Shown: positions 16,449-27,533, counted from the stretch's first letter. The stretch: DNA of 39,919 nucleotides from Bacteroidales bacterium (GCA_017616775.1 JAFZXM010000033.1:1-39919), one strand, 5' to 3'. Notes: generated by a model not told the origin, from the sequence alone. Numbers and translations: made by a program.

Positions 16449-17621
16449 ATGGACTTTCAATTATATTTCAATCCTATAGACAAAGAAAGCCTGTGCTTTT
16501 TTTACTCTGAAAATGAAAATCGCATAGGTAACAAAATAGCCATTCACACCCAAGATGCGTTTCCTGATTTGGAAAATATAAAAATAGCACTCATCGGTAT
16601 AGAAGAAGACCGTAACGCTTTTAACAACACCGGATGCGCTCAAGCTCCGAACGCCATCCGCAAACAGTTTTATCGCCTGTTCCACTCCGAACAAATGCCT
16701 CCTATTGCCGATTTGGGCAATATCAAAATCGGACAGTCCGTCAACGATACATACGCAGCGGCAAGTGAAATTATAGCTTCTTTGATAGAAAACGAAATAT
16801 TGGTAATTATTTTAGGAGGAAGTCAAGATATAACCTATGCCAATTATATGGCTTACCAAAATTTGAATCATGTTATCAATATCACCTCCATAGACCCGAA
16901 ATTTGATATCGGCAACGAAAACATACCCATTAAATCCGATGCCTACATTAATAAAATAATACTTTCCCAACCCAATTGCCTGTTCAATTACAGCAATCTG
17001 GGCTATCAAAGTTATCTGGTTGACTCCAAAGAGGTGGAACTGATGGATAACCTGCTGTTTGATATGCATCGCCTGGGATTGGCACAACAAGATATGATAG
17101 ACAGTGAACCCATTATCCGTAATGCGGATATGGTATCCATAGACATGAGCGCCGTGCGGTTTTCTGATGCCCCGGGCAATAAAAATGTGGGACCCAACGG
17201 TTTTTCCGGTGTTGAAATGTGCACTTTGTGCCATTATGCAGGTGCTAACGACAAACTTTCTTCATTGGGTGTTTATGAATACAATCCCCAAGAAGATATA
17301 AAAGAACAAACAGCCATGCTTATAGCTCAAATGCTTTGGTATTTTATACAAGGATATATGCAACGCAGTAACGATTTGCCCGATATTGCAAAAAGTAATT
17401 TCTACAAATATTACGTATCTTTATTTGATGATGCCTACCAAATTGTTTTTTACCAAAGCAAAACCAGCCACCTTTGGTGGATGGAAATACCTATGGAAGA
17501 AGGAAATAATGTAAAATTCAATCGTAATTATATCATACCCTGCTCCATGAAAGATTATCAAACGGCATGCAACAATGAAGTGCCTGAACGCTGGCTTTTA
17601 ACCTATAAAAAACTTAAATAA
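16449..17621 (+). CDS. Arginase/formimidoylglutamase-fold protein, probably not a metal hydrolase
   Basis: A 390-aa member of the ureohydrolase (arginase) superfamily, usually annotated formimidoylglutamase and commonly next to topA in Bacteroidota. The fold markers are present but three of six Mn ligands are changed: the GGxH motif is GGSQD (Gln126), the DxHxD motif is DPKFD (Asp149, Lys151, Asp153), and the SxDxD motif is SIDMS (Asp232, Ser234). GPNGFSGVEMCTL remains in the substrate-side region. By these substitutions, classical binuclear manganese catalysis looks unlikely. It may be a structural or regulatory pseudoenzyme. It sits 10 bp after topA and 8 bp before an SDR gene, so the three form one operon with comF. 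Confidence 0.85.
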   Translation: MDFQLYFNPIDKESLCFFYSENENRIGNKIAIHTQDAFPDLENIKIALIGIEEDRNAFNNTGCAQAPNAIRKQFYRLFHSEQMPPIADLGNIKIGQSVNDTYAAASEIIASLIENEILVIILGGSQDITYANYMAYQNLNHVINITSIDPKFDIGNENIPIKSDAYINKIILSQPNCLFNYSNLGYQSYLVDSKEVELMDNLLFDMHRLGLAQQDMIDSEPIIRNADMVSIDMSAVRFSDAPGNKNVGPNGFSGVEMCTLCHYAGANDKLSSLGVYEYNPQEDIKEQTAMLIAQMLWYFIQGYMQRSNDLPDIAKSNFYKYYVSLFDDAYQIVFYQSKTSHLWWMEIPMEEGNNVKFNRNYIIPCSMKDYQTACNNEVPERWLLTYKKLK

Positions 17622-17629
17622 TTTTCATA

Positions 17630-18469
17630 ATGAAAACAGCTGTCATTAACGGCGCCGATGGCGATATGGGTCAACAATTGGCATTGTTTCTCGCCAAATC
17701 CCAATACAATATCATAATGGCTTGCCACTCGCAAAACAAAGGAAACGCTGCCTGTGAAAAATTACGAAACCTATCCCGATGGGAACATATCAACGTAATG
17801 CAAGTGGATTTATCCTCATTAACATCCATACAGCAATTTTGCAATACCGTAAAAAATCAATATTCCCATATAGATATTCTTCTCAACAATGCAGGCGTTC
17901 TTCCTTCTCATGCCCAAGTGTCGGCCGACGGATATGAAAAAACCGTTGCCGTTAATTATTTGGGACTCTTCCTGTTTACCGAATTGCTTTCCCCTTTATT
18001 CCATTCGGGCACCAAAATAGTGAACATGGTATCTCTTACCTATAAATACGGTAAAATCAACGGACACTTCTTTATGCCCGACCCTCATAAAAAATACAAC
18101 CGTTTTTCCTGCTATTCCAATTCCAAATTAGGCCTCTTTTATGCTACCCTTTATTGGGCGGAAAAATGGAAAAACAAGGGAATTACCGTCAATTGTGCCG
18201 ACCCCGGTATTGTAAACACCAATATTATTCGCATGGATAATAAAATTATAGACACCTTGTGCGATATATTCTTCCGCCCCCTTATACGCACCCCTAAACA
18301 AGGTGCCGACACCATGGCTTACGTGGCCTTGAATGAAATAAGCAATACCGTTACCGGACAACTTTTTCACAACAGAAAAATAAAAAAAATAAAAAAATCG
18401 ATACTTGACAATCCCCAACGAACCCTGCTTATAGAACAAACCGAAAATCTGTTGAAAAACTATTTATAA
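17630..18469 (+). CDS. Short-chain dehydrogenase/reductase, retinol-dehydrogenase-like
   Basis: A 279-aa NAD(P)-binding oxidoreductase. The cofactor motif is NGADGDMG at residues 7-14, with Asn-Gly in place of the usual Thr-Gly start. NNAG is at 86-89, Ser135 (NMVSLTYKYG) and Tyr162/Lys166 (CYSNSK) complete the catalytic set, and ADPGIVNTN follows. The pattern resembles RDH/WW-oxidoreductase-type SDRs. Substrate is unknown. It lies 8 bp after the arginase-like gene and 5 bp before comF, in the topA operon. The C-terminus is basic (KIKKIKKS). Confidence 0.9.
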   Translation: MKTAVINGADGDMGQQLALFLAKSQYNIIMACHSQNKGNAACEKLRNLSRWEHINVMQVDLSSLTSIQQFCNTVKNQYSHIDILLNNAGVLPSHAQVSADGYEKTVAVNYLGLFLFTELLSPLFHSGTKIVNMVSLTYKYGKINGHFFMPDPHKKYNRFSCYSNSKLGLFYATLYWAEKWKNKGITVNCADPGIVNTNIIRMDNKIIDTLCDIFFRPLIRTPKQGADTMAYVALNEISNTVTGQLFHNRKIKKIKKSILDNPQRTLLIEQTENLLKNYL

Positions 18470-18474
18470 ACACC

Positions 18475-19173
18475 ATGTCTTTAACCGCTTTCTTTAAAGA
18501 TTTTTTTCATCTGTTTTATCCTTCTTATTGTTGTGGATGCGGAACTTCTTTGGTAAACGGAGAAAAAGTCATTTGTTTGCAATGTTTGCAAAATTTACCC
18601 CTTACTCATTTCCATCTTCAAAAAAACAATATGGTGGAAAAAACACTCATGGGACGTATTCCCTATGAAAGAGCCACCGCTTATTGCTATTTTCAAAAAG
18701 GATCCATTATTCAACATGCCATACACCAACTTAAATACAAAGGCAATTGGGAAGTGGGTGTGATATTGGGCGAAATGATGGGCCAAACTTTAATGGAAAG
18801 CCCCGATTTTGCCAATATCGACATCATTATTCCTATACCCATACACCCTAAAAAACAAGCAAAACGGGGCTACAACCAAAGCGAAATGATAGGAAAAGGT
18901 CTGCAAAAAAGTATGCACAAACCTTTGGACACCACCTCTTTTATCCGCTTAAAAAACACTTCTTCCCAAACAAAGAAAACCCGCTACTCCCGTTGGAAAA
19001 ATGTGGAAGATATCTTCCGGGTGATACATCCCGAAAATTTGCAAAACAAACATATTCTGCTTATTGATGATGTGATTACCACAGGCTCCACATTGGAAGC
19101 CGCCGCCGCTTGCTTACTCCGGACAAACAACGTAAAAATAAGTATAGCCTGTTTGGCGTGTGCCAATCATTAA
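18475..19173 (+). CDS. comF: ComF family phosphoribosyltransferase-like protein
   Basis: A 232-aa ComF-family protein. The N-terminus has a zinc-ribbon-like set of cysteines (YCCGCGTSL, then CLQCLQNLP). The C-terminal half is a type I phosphoribosyltransferase fold with the PRPP-binding motif LLIDDVITTGSTLEAA near residue 200 and the upstream KKQAKRGYNQSEMIG motif. In naturally competent bacteria ComF helps single-stranded DNA uptake or processing; elsewhere its role is not known. Last gene of the topA operon, convergent with the AraC gene. Confidence 0.93.
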   Translation: MSLTAFFKDFFHLFYPSYCCGCGTSLVNGEKVICLQCLQNLPLTHFHLQKNNMVEKTLMGRIPYERATAYCYFQKGSIIQHAIHQLKYKGNWEVGVILGEMMGQTLMESPDFANIDIIIPIPIHPKKQAKRGYNQSEMIGKGLQKSMHKPLDTTSFIRLKNTSSQTKKTRYSRWKNVEDIFRVIHPENLQNKHILLIDDVITTGSTLEAAAACLLRTNNVKISIACLACANH

Positions 19174-19208
19174 TAATATATTGTCAAAAATGCCGGAAAA
19201 AGAAATGC

Positions 19209-19757
19209 TCAGTTGCTGATTTTTGACTGCATTTGGGTATTAATAACAAATTTTTTAAATCTGTTGGGTGTCATTCCCACTTCTTGCTTGAACGAAGCAT
19301 GAAACACCTGCCTGTTGGCATATCCGCATTTTTCTCCTATATATTCCAGTGTATATTGCTTGTTTTGCTCTTCTTTAAGCATATTCACAGCTTCTTGTAT
19401 CCTATAATAATTCAACAGTGAAGGAAAAGTATGCCCGGTGGATTTGTTGATCACCTTTGACAATACTGTTTTATTGGTTCCCATTTTTGCAGCCAAAGAT
19501 GCAATGGTAAGATGTTTGTCCAAAAATACTTTTTCCTCCTCCATTTGACGCTGCAATTCGGTAAGCATTTTTTGCCCGTTTTTATCCTCTTTGTCTTGCT
19601 CGTATTTTATTTCATCCAACAATAGGGAAGACGATGAGGATTGCTTTTGCAATTTTTGCTTGAGTAAATTTCTATGCGCTCTGTCTTTTCGTATGAATAA
19701 TATAATAAAAACAATGTTCGATGTCAACAATAACAATATGACTGCATATTCTATCAT
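19209..19757 (-). CDS. Membrane-anchored AraC-type transcriptional regulator
   Basis: A 182-aa protein with one N-terminal transmembrane helix (about residues 3-23), a charged linker with coiled-coil character (about 25-85, rich in K, E, Q) and a C-terminal AraC/XylS double helix-turn-helix. The DNA-binding part shows LTIASLAAKMGTNKTVLSKVIN and YTLEYIGEKCGYANRQVFHASFKQEVGMTPNRFKK. Bacteroidota often fuse such domains to TPR sensors; here the sensor part is absent and only the anchor and linker remain. It has its own promoter and faces away from the Hdr-like operon (start 223 bp from hdrC), so it is a candidate local regulator. No operator is defined. Confidence 0.88.
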   Translation of the reverse strand: MIEYAVILLLLTSNIVFIILFIRKDRAHRNLLKQKLQKQSSSSSLLLDEIKYEQDKEDKNGQKMLTELQRQMEEEKVFLDKHLTIASLAAKMGTNKTVLSKVINKSTGHTFPSLLNYYRIQEAVNMLKEEQNKQYTLEYIGEKCGYANRQVFHASFKQEVGMTPNRFKKFVINTQMQSKISN

Positions 19758-19782
19758 TTGTTTATCCTTTTTGATTCATCGG

Positions 19783-19790
19783 CAAATGTA
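19783..19790 (-). promoter_or_regulatory. -7 promoter element of the AraC-type regulator
   Basis: The minus strand reads TACATTTG, an exact TAnnTTTG match, 25 bp before the start codon. Confidence 0.6.
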
Positions 19791-19897
19791 ATATTTTTTT
19801 TCCTTTTAAATTCTTCAAATTCATTATTCTTTACATTTTATTTCTGTTTTATTACATATATTCCCCGTTTGTTTTTTTATTTTTTATCCGTTATTTT

Positions 19898-19928
19898 TAC
19901 CTTTGCAATTGTTTTTTTAGTATCTTTG
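19898..19928 (+). promoter_or_regulatory. Tandem promoter elements of the Hdr-like operon
   Basis: Two exact -7 matches: TACCTTTG at 19898-19905 and TATCTTTG at 19921-19928. The TTTG of the first (19902-19905) lies 15 bp before the second, so it can double as the -33 element of the second. The downstream promoter would give a leader of about 45 nt before the 19981 ATG. Confidence 0.65.
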
Positions 19929-19980
19929 TATCTTATTAAAACAACCTATTTGATTATTTATACCTATATATATTAAACAC

Positions 19981-20700
19981 ATGGGAATTTTAATCGATAA
20001 AATAAAAGCCGATAACCGCTTTCACGAAGCCCTCAGCTCGTGTATGAACTGCGGCATGTGCACCGCCATTTGTCCCGCAGCGGAATTTTATAAATACGAT
20101 CCCCGCAATATCTGCAACATCGTGCATCGCGGAGATGATGAAGAATTGGAAAAACTCTTACGCTCTGATACCATTTGGTATTGCGGACAATGTATGTCGT
20201 GCAAAACTCGCTGTCCGAGAGGTAATGCTCCGGGAGTGGTTATTTCCATATTACGCACCATCAGTCAGGAAATGGGTTTTTTTACCGATAGCGAAAAAGG
20301 AAGACAACAATATGCCATAGAACAAATCATAGGCACGAATATCCTCCAAAGAGGTTATTGTGTTCATCCGGATATTGTAGATCCTGACTTGCATCCGGAA
20401 CAAGGTCCTATATGGGCATGGTTTATGAAAAATGCGGAAGCTGTATGTGAAAAAGTAGGCGCCAATTGGAAAAAAGACGGTCCGGGTGCTCTAAGAAACA
20501 TTCATCAAAGCAATCTGGATGAAATCAAAAACATATTTGACGTTACAGGCGGTACCGCTTTAAGAGAACAAATTGAGCAGTTTTCTGCAAAAAAAGCGAA
20601 TGACCTTCATATCAATATTGAAAAAACCGATGAAAACCAAAAATACAGCGATTATTTAGTCGCCAATTTTACTCAAAACAACAATCAACATTGTAAATAA
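19981..20700 (+). CDS. HdrC-like iron-sulfur protein (first of two in the cluster)
   Basis: A 239-aa protein with two [4Fe-4S] motifs in its first 80 residues: Cys21-x2-Cys24-x2-Cys27-x3-Cys31 (CMNCGMCTAICP) and Cys68-x2-Cys71-x2-Cys74-x3-Cys78 (CGQCMSCKTRCP). This is the heterodisulfide reductase subunit C pattern; it would pass electrons between the flavin or membrane subunits and the HdrB-like catalytic subunit. Unlike the short canonical HdrC, it has a C-terminal extension of about 150 residues of unknown role (GPIWAWFMKNAEAV, GPGALRNI). It begins the five-gene operon and is followed after 1 bp by the HdrB-like gene. No transmembrane segment is seen. Confidence 0.9.
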   Translation: MGILIDKIKADNRFHEALSSCMNCGMCTAICPAAEFYKYDPRNICNIVHRGDDEELEKLLRSDTIWYCGQCMSCKTRCPRGNAPGVVISILRTISQEMGFFTDSEKGRQQYAIEQIIGTNILQRGYCVHPDIVDPDLHPEQGPIWAWFMKNAEAVCEKVGANWKKDGPGALRNIHQSNLDEIKNIFDVTGGTALREQIEQFSAKKANDLHINIEKTDENQKYSDYLVANFTQNNNQHCK

Positions 20701-20701
20701 G

Positions 20702-22793
<2,092 letters not shown>

Positions 22794-22795
22794 AC

Positions 22796-23140
22796 ATGAA
22801 AGATTTCGGATATTCTATTTCCAAAGGTCGTACCCTTAATTACGATAACAGCGATTTTTCTTTAAAGAAAACTTTGGAACACGATGTTGTATCATATTGT
22901 AGATGTATAGGTTGCGGTGCATGTGCATCAACATGTTCCGCCGCCAAATTCACCGATTTCAGCATATTTAAATGCAATATGCTTTTTCGGAATGCCAAAT
23001 ATGACGAACTTGAACAAGAATTGAGCAAATGCATGCTCTGCGGCAAATGTACCCTTGTATGCCCAAGAGGGGTAAACACACGTGGTATGATATTAGAAAT
23101 GAGAAATTTAATAGAAAAAAATAAAAACAATAATGAATAA
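22796..23140 (+). CDS. Second HdrC-like dicluster ferredoxin
   Basis: A 114-aa protein with two [4Fe-4S] motifs: CIGCGACASTCSA near residues 37-49 and CMLCGKCTLVCPRG near 79-92. This is the minimal HdrC form, without the extension of the first copy. Its end overlaps the start of the membrane subunit by 8 bp, so the two are very likely translated together. It probably connects the HdrA-like flavin subunit to the HdrED-type subunit. A motif variant is the CSAA after the last Cys of the first cluster, where Pro is more usual. Confidence 0.9.
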   Translation: MKDFGYSISKGRTLNYDNSDFSLKKTLEHDVVSYCRCIGCGACASTCSAAKFTDFSIFKCNMLFRNAKYDELEQELSKCMLCGKCTLVCPRGVNTRGMILEMRNLIEKNKNNNE

Positions 23141-24914
23141 TTTTCATCCGTTTGTTCTTCCTTTTACCATAGGAACCGTTGTTTTGTTTATCATTCTTTT
23201 TGCCCTGTTTGTAAAATGGCTTTTACAAATGGACAAAACACAAAAAACCACCGCCTTAAAAAATATCATCAGTTTTAAAACGCTCAAAGCCGTTTGGGAA
23301 GCTGTAAGAGAATGTTTGTTTCACAGAAATATCTTCCGCACCAATCCCGTTTTGGGATATATGCACCTCAGCTTTGCTTTCGGATGGTTTTTGTTGATAG
23401 TAATAGGTAAAATAGAAACCACTTTTTATAGCGGCACCTTCTGGGATGAATTCTGGCTGGCCATATTCTTCCGCTTTTTTGAAGACACTTCCGTTACATT
23501 TTCAGGAAGTGAACTGTTCACCCAACTCATGGATGCATGCCTGCTGTTTGTATTATCAGGCATAGTGTTGGCCGTTATCAAGCGCTTTTATTCCAAAATA
23601 TACGGAATGAAAAAAACTACCAAACACACCATTGTGGACAAAATAGCCCTCACTTCTTTGTGGTGTATTTTTCCGCTCAGGCTTTTGGCAGAAAGCGCTA
23701 CCGCAGGCATAAAACACAACGGAGGTTTTCTCACTCAATCGTTGGGAAATTTGCTGGTAGGATTGCCTTTGGAACATATCACCCTGCCCCTTTGGTGGAT
23801 GTATTCCATCGCTTTATGCTTATTCTTTTTGTTTATGCCCTTTACCCGGTATATGCATATTTTTACCGAAATGCTCCTGGTATTTTTACGTAAATGGGGT
23901 GTTACCGAAAACAATCAAAAAACAGGATATACCAATATAGAACTTAACGCCTGCTCCCGTTGCGGCATTTGTATAGACGTATGCCCGCTGAACACCGAAG
24001 CCGGCATCAATAACGTACAATCGGTATATTTTATAAAAAATACCCGGTATGGCACACTCACCAAAGAAATAGCCGACAACTGCCTTATGTGCGGACGATG
24101 TGTACAAGCATGCCCCGTAGGCATAGAATCCACTCTTATAAGACAAATTATGCGTAAAAAAGAGTGTTTTAACAATAAAGACTATTATCAATATATTCCT
24201 GATAAAGAAGAAAAACAAATATCAGAAGAAAAAGAAGTCATATATTTTGCCGGCTGCATGTCCCACATCACCGTTTCCATACCTGAGGCCATGAAACATA
24301 TTTTTGCCGCCGCCAATGTAAAATATTGGTATATGGACGAAAACGAAACCATCTGCTGCGGACGTCCTTTGATGCAACAAGGTTTGGACAAACAAGCTGA
24401 AACGCTGAGACAAAAAAATACCGAAAAAATATTGTCTTCTTCCATCCGTACTTTGGTAACTTCCTGCCCCATCTGTTACAAATCTTTCACCGAAGAATAC
24501 CATTTGCCTATAGAAGTGCTGCATCACACCCAATATATAGACAGACTTATCCGACAAGGCAGAATCAAAGTCAACCGTTCTGATATCAAAGTCACTTATC
24601 ACGATCCCTGTGAATTGGGCAGAGGATGTAAAATATACGAAGAACCCCGCCATGTTTTGCACGCTGTAGCAGAATTGATGAATGTAAAAATGGAAAAAGA
24701 AAACAGCTTGTGCTGCGGCTATAACTTGGCAAATACACAATTGGAACTGGAAGACCAAATGAAAATAAGAAATGCCGCCATCAACAATTTAACGGCACCA
24801 AAACCCGATACAGTCATTACTTCCTGCCCCATGTGCAAAAGAGCTTTGCAGCACGGAATAAATGTTAATATTAAAGATATAGCTGAAATAGTAGATGAAA
24901 ATATAGCAAAATAA
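23133..24914 (+). CDS. Fused HdrE/HdrD-like membrane iron-sulfur oxidoreductase
   Basis: A 593-aa fusion. Residues 1-250 hold about five transmembrane helices (near 8-30, 75-95, 130-150, 168-186, 215-238) of the NarI/HdrE cytochrome-b type, with candidate haem histidines including His78 (MHLSFAFGW) and His242 (TRYMHIF). Two [4Fe-4S] motifs follow (Cys274/277/280/284 and Cys317/320/323/327). Two complete CCG domains end the protein: AGC374, ICCG (408-409), SCPIC; then DPCELG, LCCG, SCPMC. In HdrDE of Methanosarcina this unit takes electrons from a membrane carrier to a disulfide. Here the likely partner is menaquinone. It ends the operon; a small hairpin (24910-24926) overlaps the stop but has no T run. 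Confidence 0.9.
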   Translation: MNNFHPFVLPFTIGTVVLFIILFALFVKWLLQMDKTQKTTALKNIISFKTLKAVWEAVRECLFHRNIFRTNPVLGYMHLSFAFGWFLLIVIGKIETTFYSGTFWDEFWLAIFFRFFEDTSVTFSGSELFTQLMDACLLFVLSGIVLAVIKRFYSKIYGMKKTTKHTIVDKIALTSLWCIFPLRLLAESATAGIKHNGGFLTQSLGNLLVGLPLEHITLPLWWMYSIALCLFFLFMPFTRYMHIFTEMLLVFLRKWGVTENNQKTGYTNIELNACSRCGICIDVCPLNTEAGINNVQSVYFIKNTRYGTLTKEIADNCLMCGRCVQACPVGIESTLIRQIMRKKECFNNKDYYQYIPDKEEKQISEEKEVIYFAGCMSHITVSIPEAMKHIFAAANVKYWYMDENETICCGRPLMQQGLDKQAETLRQKNTEKILSSSIRTLVTSCPICYKSFTEEYHLPIEVLHHTQYIDRLIRQGRIKVNRSDIKVTYHDPCELGRGCKIYEEPRHVLHAVAELMNVKMEKENSLCCGYNLANTQLELEDQMKIRNAAINNLTAPKPDTVITSCPMCKRALQHGINVNIKDIAEIVDENIAK

Positions 24915-25393
24915 ACCGGGTTTATTCACCCAATATAAACTTTTAAATGAAATATATGACCATAAAAAGCAAATGTTGACAAATAAATGGAGTAAAAATA
25001 CAACTATTTAAAAATCTTATATTTACATTAAAATATTAAAGATATAATATTCAATGTAATATCAAAAATAGGGTTTTTAAGTAGCTTGAATTAAGAGTAT
25101 TATTTTTTATTAACCATGATATGTTGAAACCATTGCTCATAAATTTTTATAAATTGTTTATATCCTACTTTTCAACCGGTATAAATTTTTTATCAGCAAA
25201 AATAATAAAATAAAAACCGAGAGTAAACATTTAAACTATAGATACAAAAAAATTTTTCAACAGTTTTAACAAGATATTAAATAATATTTTTTTCTTATAT
25301 AATCAAAAGTATATCTGTAATAGGATACGGCGTGAATAAAAAAAAATGTGCTACTTTTGTATCACTTTAAAACTTTTACACTAAATATAAAAT
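24915..25393. other. AT-rich intergenic gap, candidate replication origin
   Basis: About 480 bp with no gene; hand counting of 24961-25380 gives about 20% G+C. Plus-strand composition changes around here from C-rich/neutral to G-rich/neutral, as expected at an origin. DnaA-box-like words are weak: TTATTCACC at 24922-24930 (8 of 9 to TTATNCACA), and looser TGTTGA/TCAACA words at 24974-24982, 25122-25130, 25169-25177 and 25254-25262. The last 60 bp hold the nadA promoter. No canonical DnaA box is present, so the origin call is an inference from composition and from nearby parS-like sites. Confidence 0.4.
25352..25359 (+). promoter_or_regulatory. -7 promoter element for nadA
   Basis: TACTTTTG matches TAnnTTTG exactly, 34 bp before the nadA ATG. 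No TTTG is seen at the -33 position. Confidence 0.6.
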
Positions 25394-26320
25394 ATGGATT
25401 ACAAAGAGTTGATTCTTAAATTAAAAGAAGAACAAAATGCAGTTTTATTGGCACATTATTACACTTATCCTGAAATTCAGGATATAGCGGATTGTTTGGG
25501 AGACAGTTTGGCTTTGGCTCAATATGCCCAAAAAACAAATGCGGATAAAATCATATTTGCAGGAGTTTATTTTATGGCCGAAACAGCCAAAATTCTCAAT
25601 CCTGACAAAAAAGTATTGATACCTGACGCAAAAGCGGCATGTTCTTTGGCAGACAGCTGTAAGGCTGAAGATTTTGCGGAATTCAAAAAAATGTATCCGG
25701 AACACAAAGTGGTATCTTATGTAAACTGCAGTGCGGAAATGAAAGCATTGTCCGATGTGGTGGTTACTTCAAGCAATGCGGTTAAAATAGTGGAAAGTTT
25801 TAAAAAAGACGAGAAAATAATATTTGCTCCCGACAGAAATTTAGGAGATTATATCAATAAGCTTACCGGCAGAAACATGATTTTGTGGGACGGTTGTTGT
25901 CATGTGCATAATTCTTTGATGGCAAAAGATATTGTGGAATTGAGAAAAAAATATCCGGATGCCGAATTGATAGCCCATCCGGAATGTACCAACATGGTAT
26001 TGCAATTTGCCGATTTTATTGGTTCCACCACCCAATTGCTGGCTTATACGCAAAAATCTTCCTCAAAAAGTTTCATAGTGGCGACAGAAACAGGAATATT
26101 GCATAAAATGCAGGCCCTGAATCCTGATAAAAAATTTATTATAGCTTCTTCTTCGGATAATTACAAATCATGCAGCTGTAACGATTGTCAATATATGAAG
26201 CTGAACACCTTGGAAAAAATATACAATTGTTTTGTTTCCGATGAAAACGAAATAATTTTAAGCAAAGAAATTATTGAAAAAGCCAAAATTTCCATATTAA
26301 AAATGTTGGAATTATCTTAG
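25394..26320 (+). CDS. nadA: Quinolinate synthase
   Basis: Condenses iminoaspartate with dihydroxyacetone phosphate to make quinolinate for NAD synthesis, using an oxygen-sensitive [4Fe-4S] cluster. Diagnostic segments: LLAHYYTYPEIQDIADCLGDSL, DAKAACSLADSC (first cluster Cys), YVNCSAEMKALSD, LWDGCCHVH (second Cys), HPECTNMVLQFADFIGST, and CSCNDCQYMKLNTLEKIY (third Cys). Length of 308 aa is normal. It is monocistronic with its own promoter. nadB and nadC are not in the window. Its stop lies 9 bp from the convergent mnmA stop with no obvious terminator between. Confidence 0.97.
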   Translation: MDYKELILKLKEEQNAVLLAHYYTYPEIQDIADCLGDSLALAQYAQKTNADKIIFAGVYFMAETAKILNPDKKVLIPDAKAACSLADSCKAEDFAEFKKMYPEHKVVSYVNCSAEMKALSDVVVTSSNAVKIVESFKKDEKIIFAPDRNLGDYINKLTGRNMILWDGCCHVHNSLMAKDIVELRKKYPDAELIAHPECTNMVLQFADFIGSTTQLLAYTQKSSSKSFIVATETGILHKMQALNPDKKFIIASSSDNYKSCSCNDCQYMKLNTLEKIYNCFVSDENEIILSKEIIEKAKISILKMLELS

Positions 26321-26329
26321 CGTATATTT

Positions 26330-27412
26330 TTATTTTATCAATCCGCCTCCTATAATCAGCCCTTCTTTGTAAAATACAACTGACTGGCCCGGAGTAATAC
26401 CCCAAACAGGTTCGTTAAAGTAAATGTAAGCTTTTTTTGTGTTTTCAAAATCATTGTCTAACAATAAAGTAGCAGGAACAGCTGGAGATTTGTAGCGTAT
26501 TCTGGCTGCTATTTCAGGGGAATTTTCCACCCATGCCTTATCTCTTATCTGCACTTGTGTGGCCAATAATTTTTGACAATACAGGTCCTGATAGTCGCCT
26601 ATGGTAATTTCATTGGTAAGGGCATTGATTTTTGTAACGTATTTAGGTGTTCCAAATGCTATTCCCAATCCTTTTCTTTGCCCTATGGTATAATTGTAAT
26701 ATCCGTTGTGTTTTCCTATAATATTATTTTCTTTATCCAAAAAATTTCCTTGTTCCACATTACACCCTTGTTCTGCTAAAAAAGAGCGGTAGTCATTGTC
26801 GGGAATAAAGCATATTTCCTGGGATTCGCTTTTTTTTGCCAACTGTTCAAAATGGTGTTTTAAAGCTATTTCTCTTATTTCTTGTTTGGAATAATTTCCC
26901 AAAGGGAAAATGGTGCGTTTAAGGTTTTCCTCAGTGAGCATCCATAAAAAATAGGTTTGGTCTTTATGTATGTCTATGGCTGTTTTCAAATACGTATGAC
27001 CGTTTTTTTCTTCAATTCGGGCATAATGGCCGGTTGCTATATAATCGCATTTTAATTTATCGGCGGCATTTAATAATTCCCCCCATTTGATATGAGAATT
27101 GCATAATACACAAGGATTGGGGGTGCGGCCGTTTTTATATTCATTGATAAAATCAGTGATAACGTAATTGTGAAAAATTTGTCTGAAATCCAAAATATGA
27201 TGTTCTATTACCAAGGATTCCGCAAATTTTTTTGCTTCAAAAATACTTTCAACCGAGCAACAGCCTTTTTCACGGGCCATGCACGATTCTTTGATATAGT
27301 CAAAAGTACGGAAAGTGGCACCTACCAGTTCATAACCTTGTTCTGACAAAAGTAAAGCGGAAATGCTGCTGTCTATTCCGCCGCTCATGGCCATTAATAC
27401 ACGTTTTGACAT
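26330..27412 (-). CDS. mnmA: tRNA 2-thiouridine(34) synthase
   Basis: Thiolates the C2 of wobble uridine 34 in tRNA-Lys, -Glu and -Gln, using ATP and sulfur relay. The PP-loop AMSGGIDSS is at residues 8-16. The catalytic cysteine pair is Cys101 (NPCVLCN) and Cys201 (SQEICFI). IGQRKGLGIAFGTPKYV and the C-terminal GQSVVFY beta-barrel segment complete the family pattern. At 360 aa it is full length. An extra cysteine-rich stretch (ESCMAREKGCCSVE, around 42-54) near the N-terminus occurs in a Bacteroidota MnmA variant. It has its own promoter and is the only minus-strand gene between 25.4 and 33.3 kb. mnmG is 1.1 kb away on the other strand. Confidence 0.97.
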   Translation of the reverse strand: MSKRVLMAMSGGIDSSISALLLSEQGYELVGATFRTFDYIKESCMAREKGCCSVESIFEAKKFAESLVIEHHILDFRQIFHNYVITDFINEYKNGRTPNPCVLCNSHIKWGELLNAADKLKCDYIATGHYARIEEKNGHTYLKTAIDIHKDQTYFLWMLTEENLKRTIFPLGNYSKQEIREIALKHHFEQLAKKSESQEICFIPDNDYRSFLAEQGCNVEQGNFLDKENNIIGKHNGYYNYTIGQRKGLGIAFGTPKYVTKINALTNEITIGDYQDLYCQKLLATQVQIRDKAWVENSPEIAARIRYKSPAVPATLLLDNDFENTKKAYIYFNEPVWGITPGQSVVFYKEGLIIGGGLIK

Positions 27413-27444
27413 ATTTTTGATTAAAATGCTTGTTTTACAAAAGG

Positions 27445-27452
27445 CAAAAGTA
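27445..27452 (-). promoter_or_regulatory. -7 promoter element for mnmA
   Basis: The minus strand reads TACTTTTG, an exact TAnnTTTG match, 32 bp before the start codon. Confidence 0.55.
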
Positions 27453-27533
27453 CACTAATTTTTCCAAATAAGCCGATTTTATTTTTTTATAAATTTTTCA
27501 GGAAAAAGAGTGAAATATATCAAATAAAACAAC

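Noticed and set aside
19183..19227. Inverted repeat GTCAAAAAT / ATTTTTGAC between comF and the AraC gene as a terminator
   Set aside because: The 27-nt loop is long, the repeat runs past the AraC stop codon, and no proper T run follows the stem.
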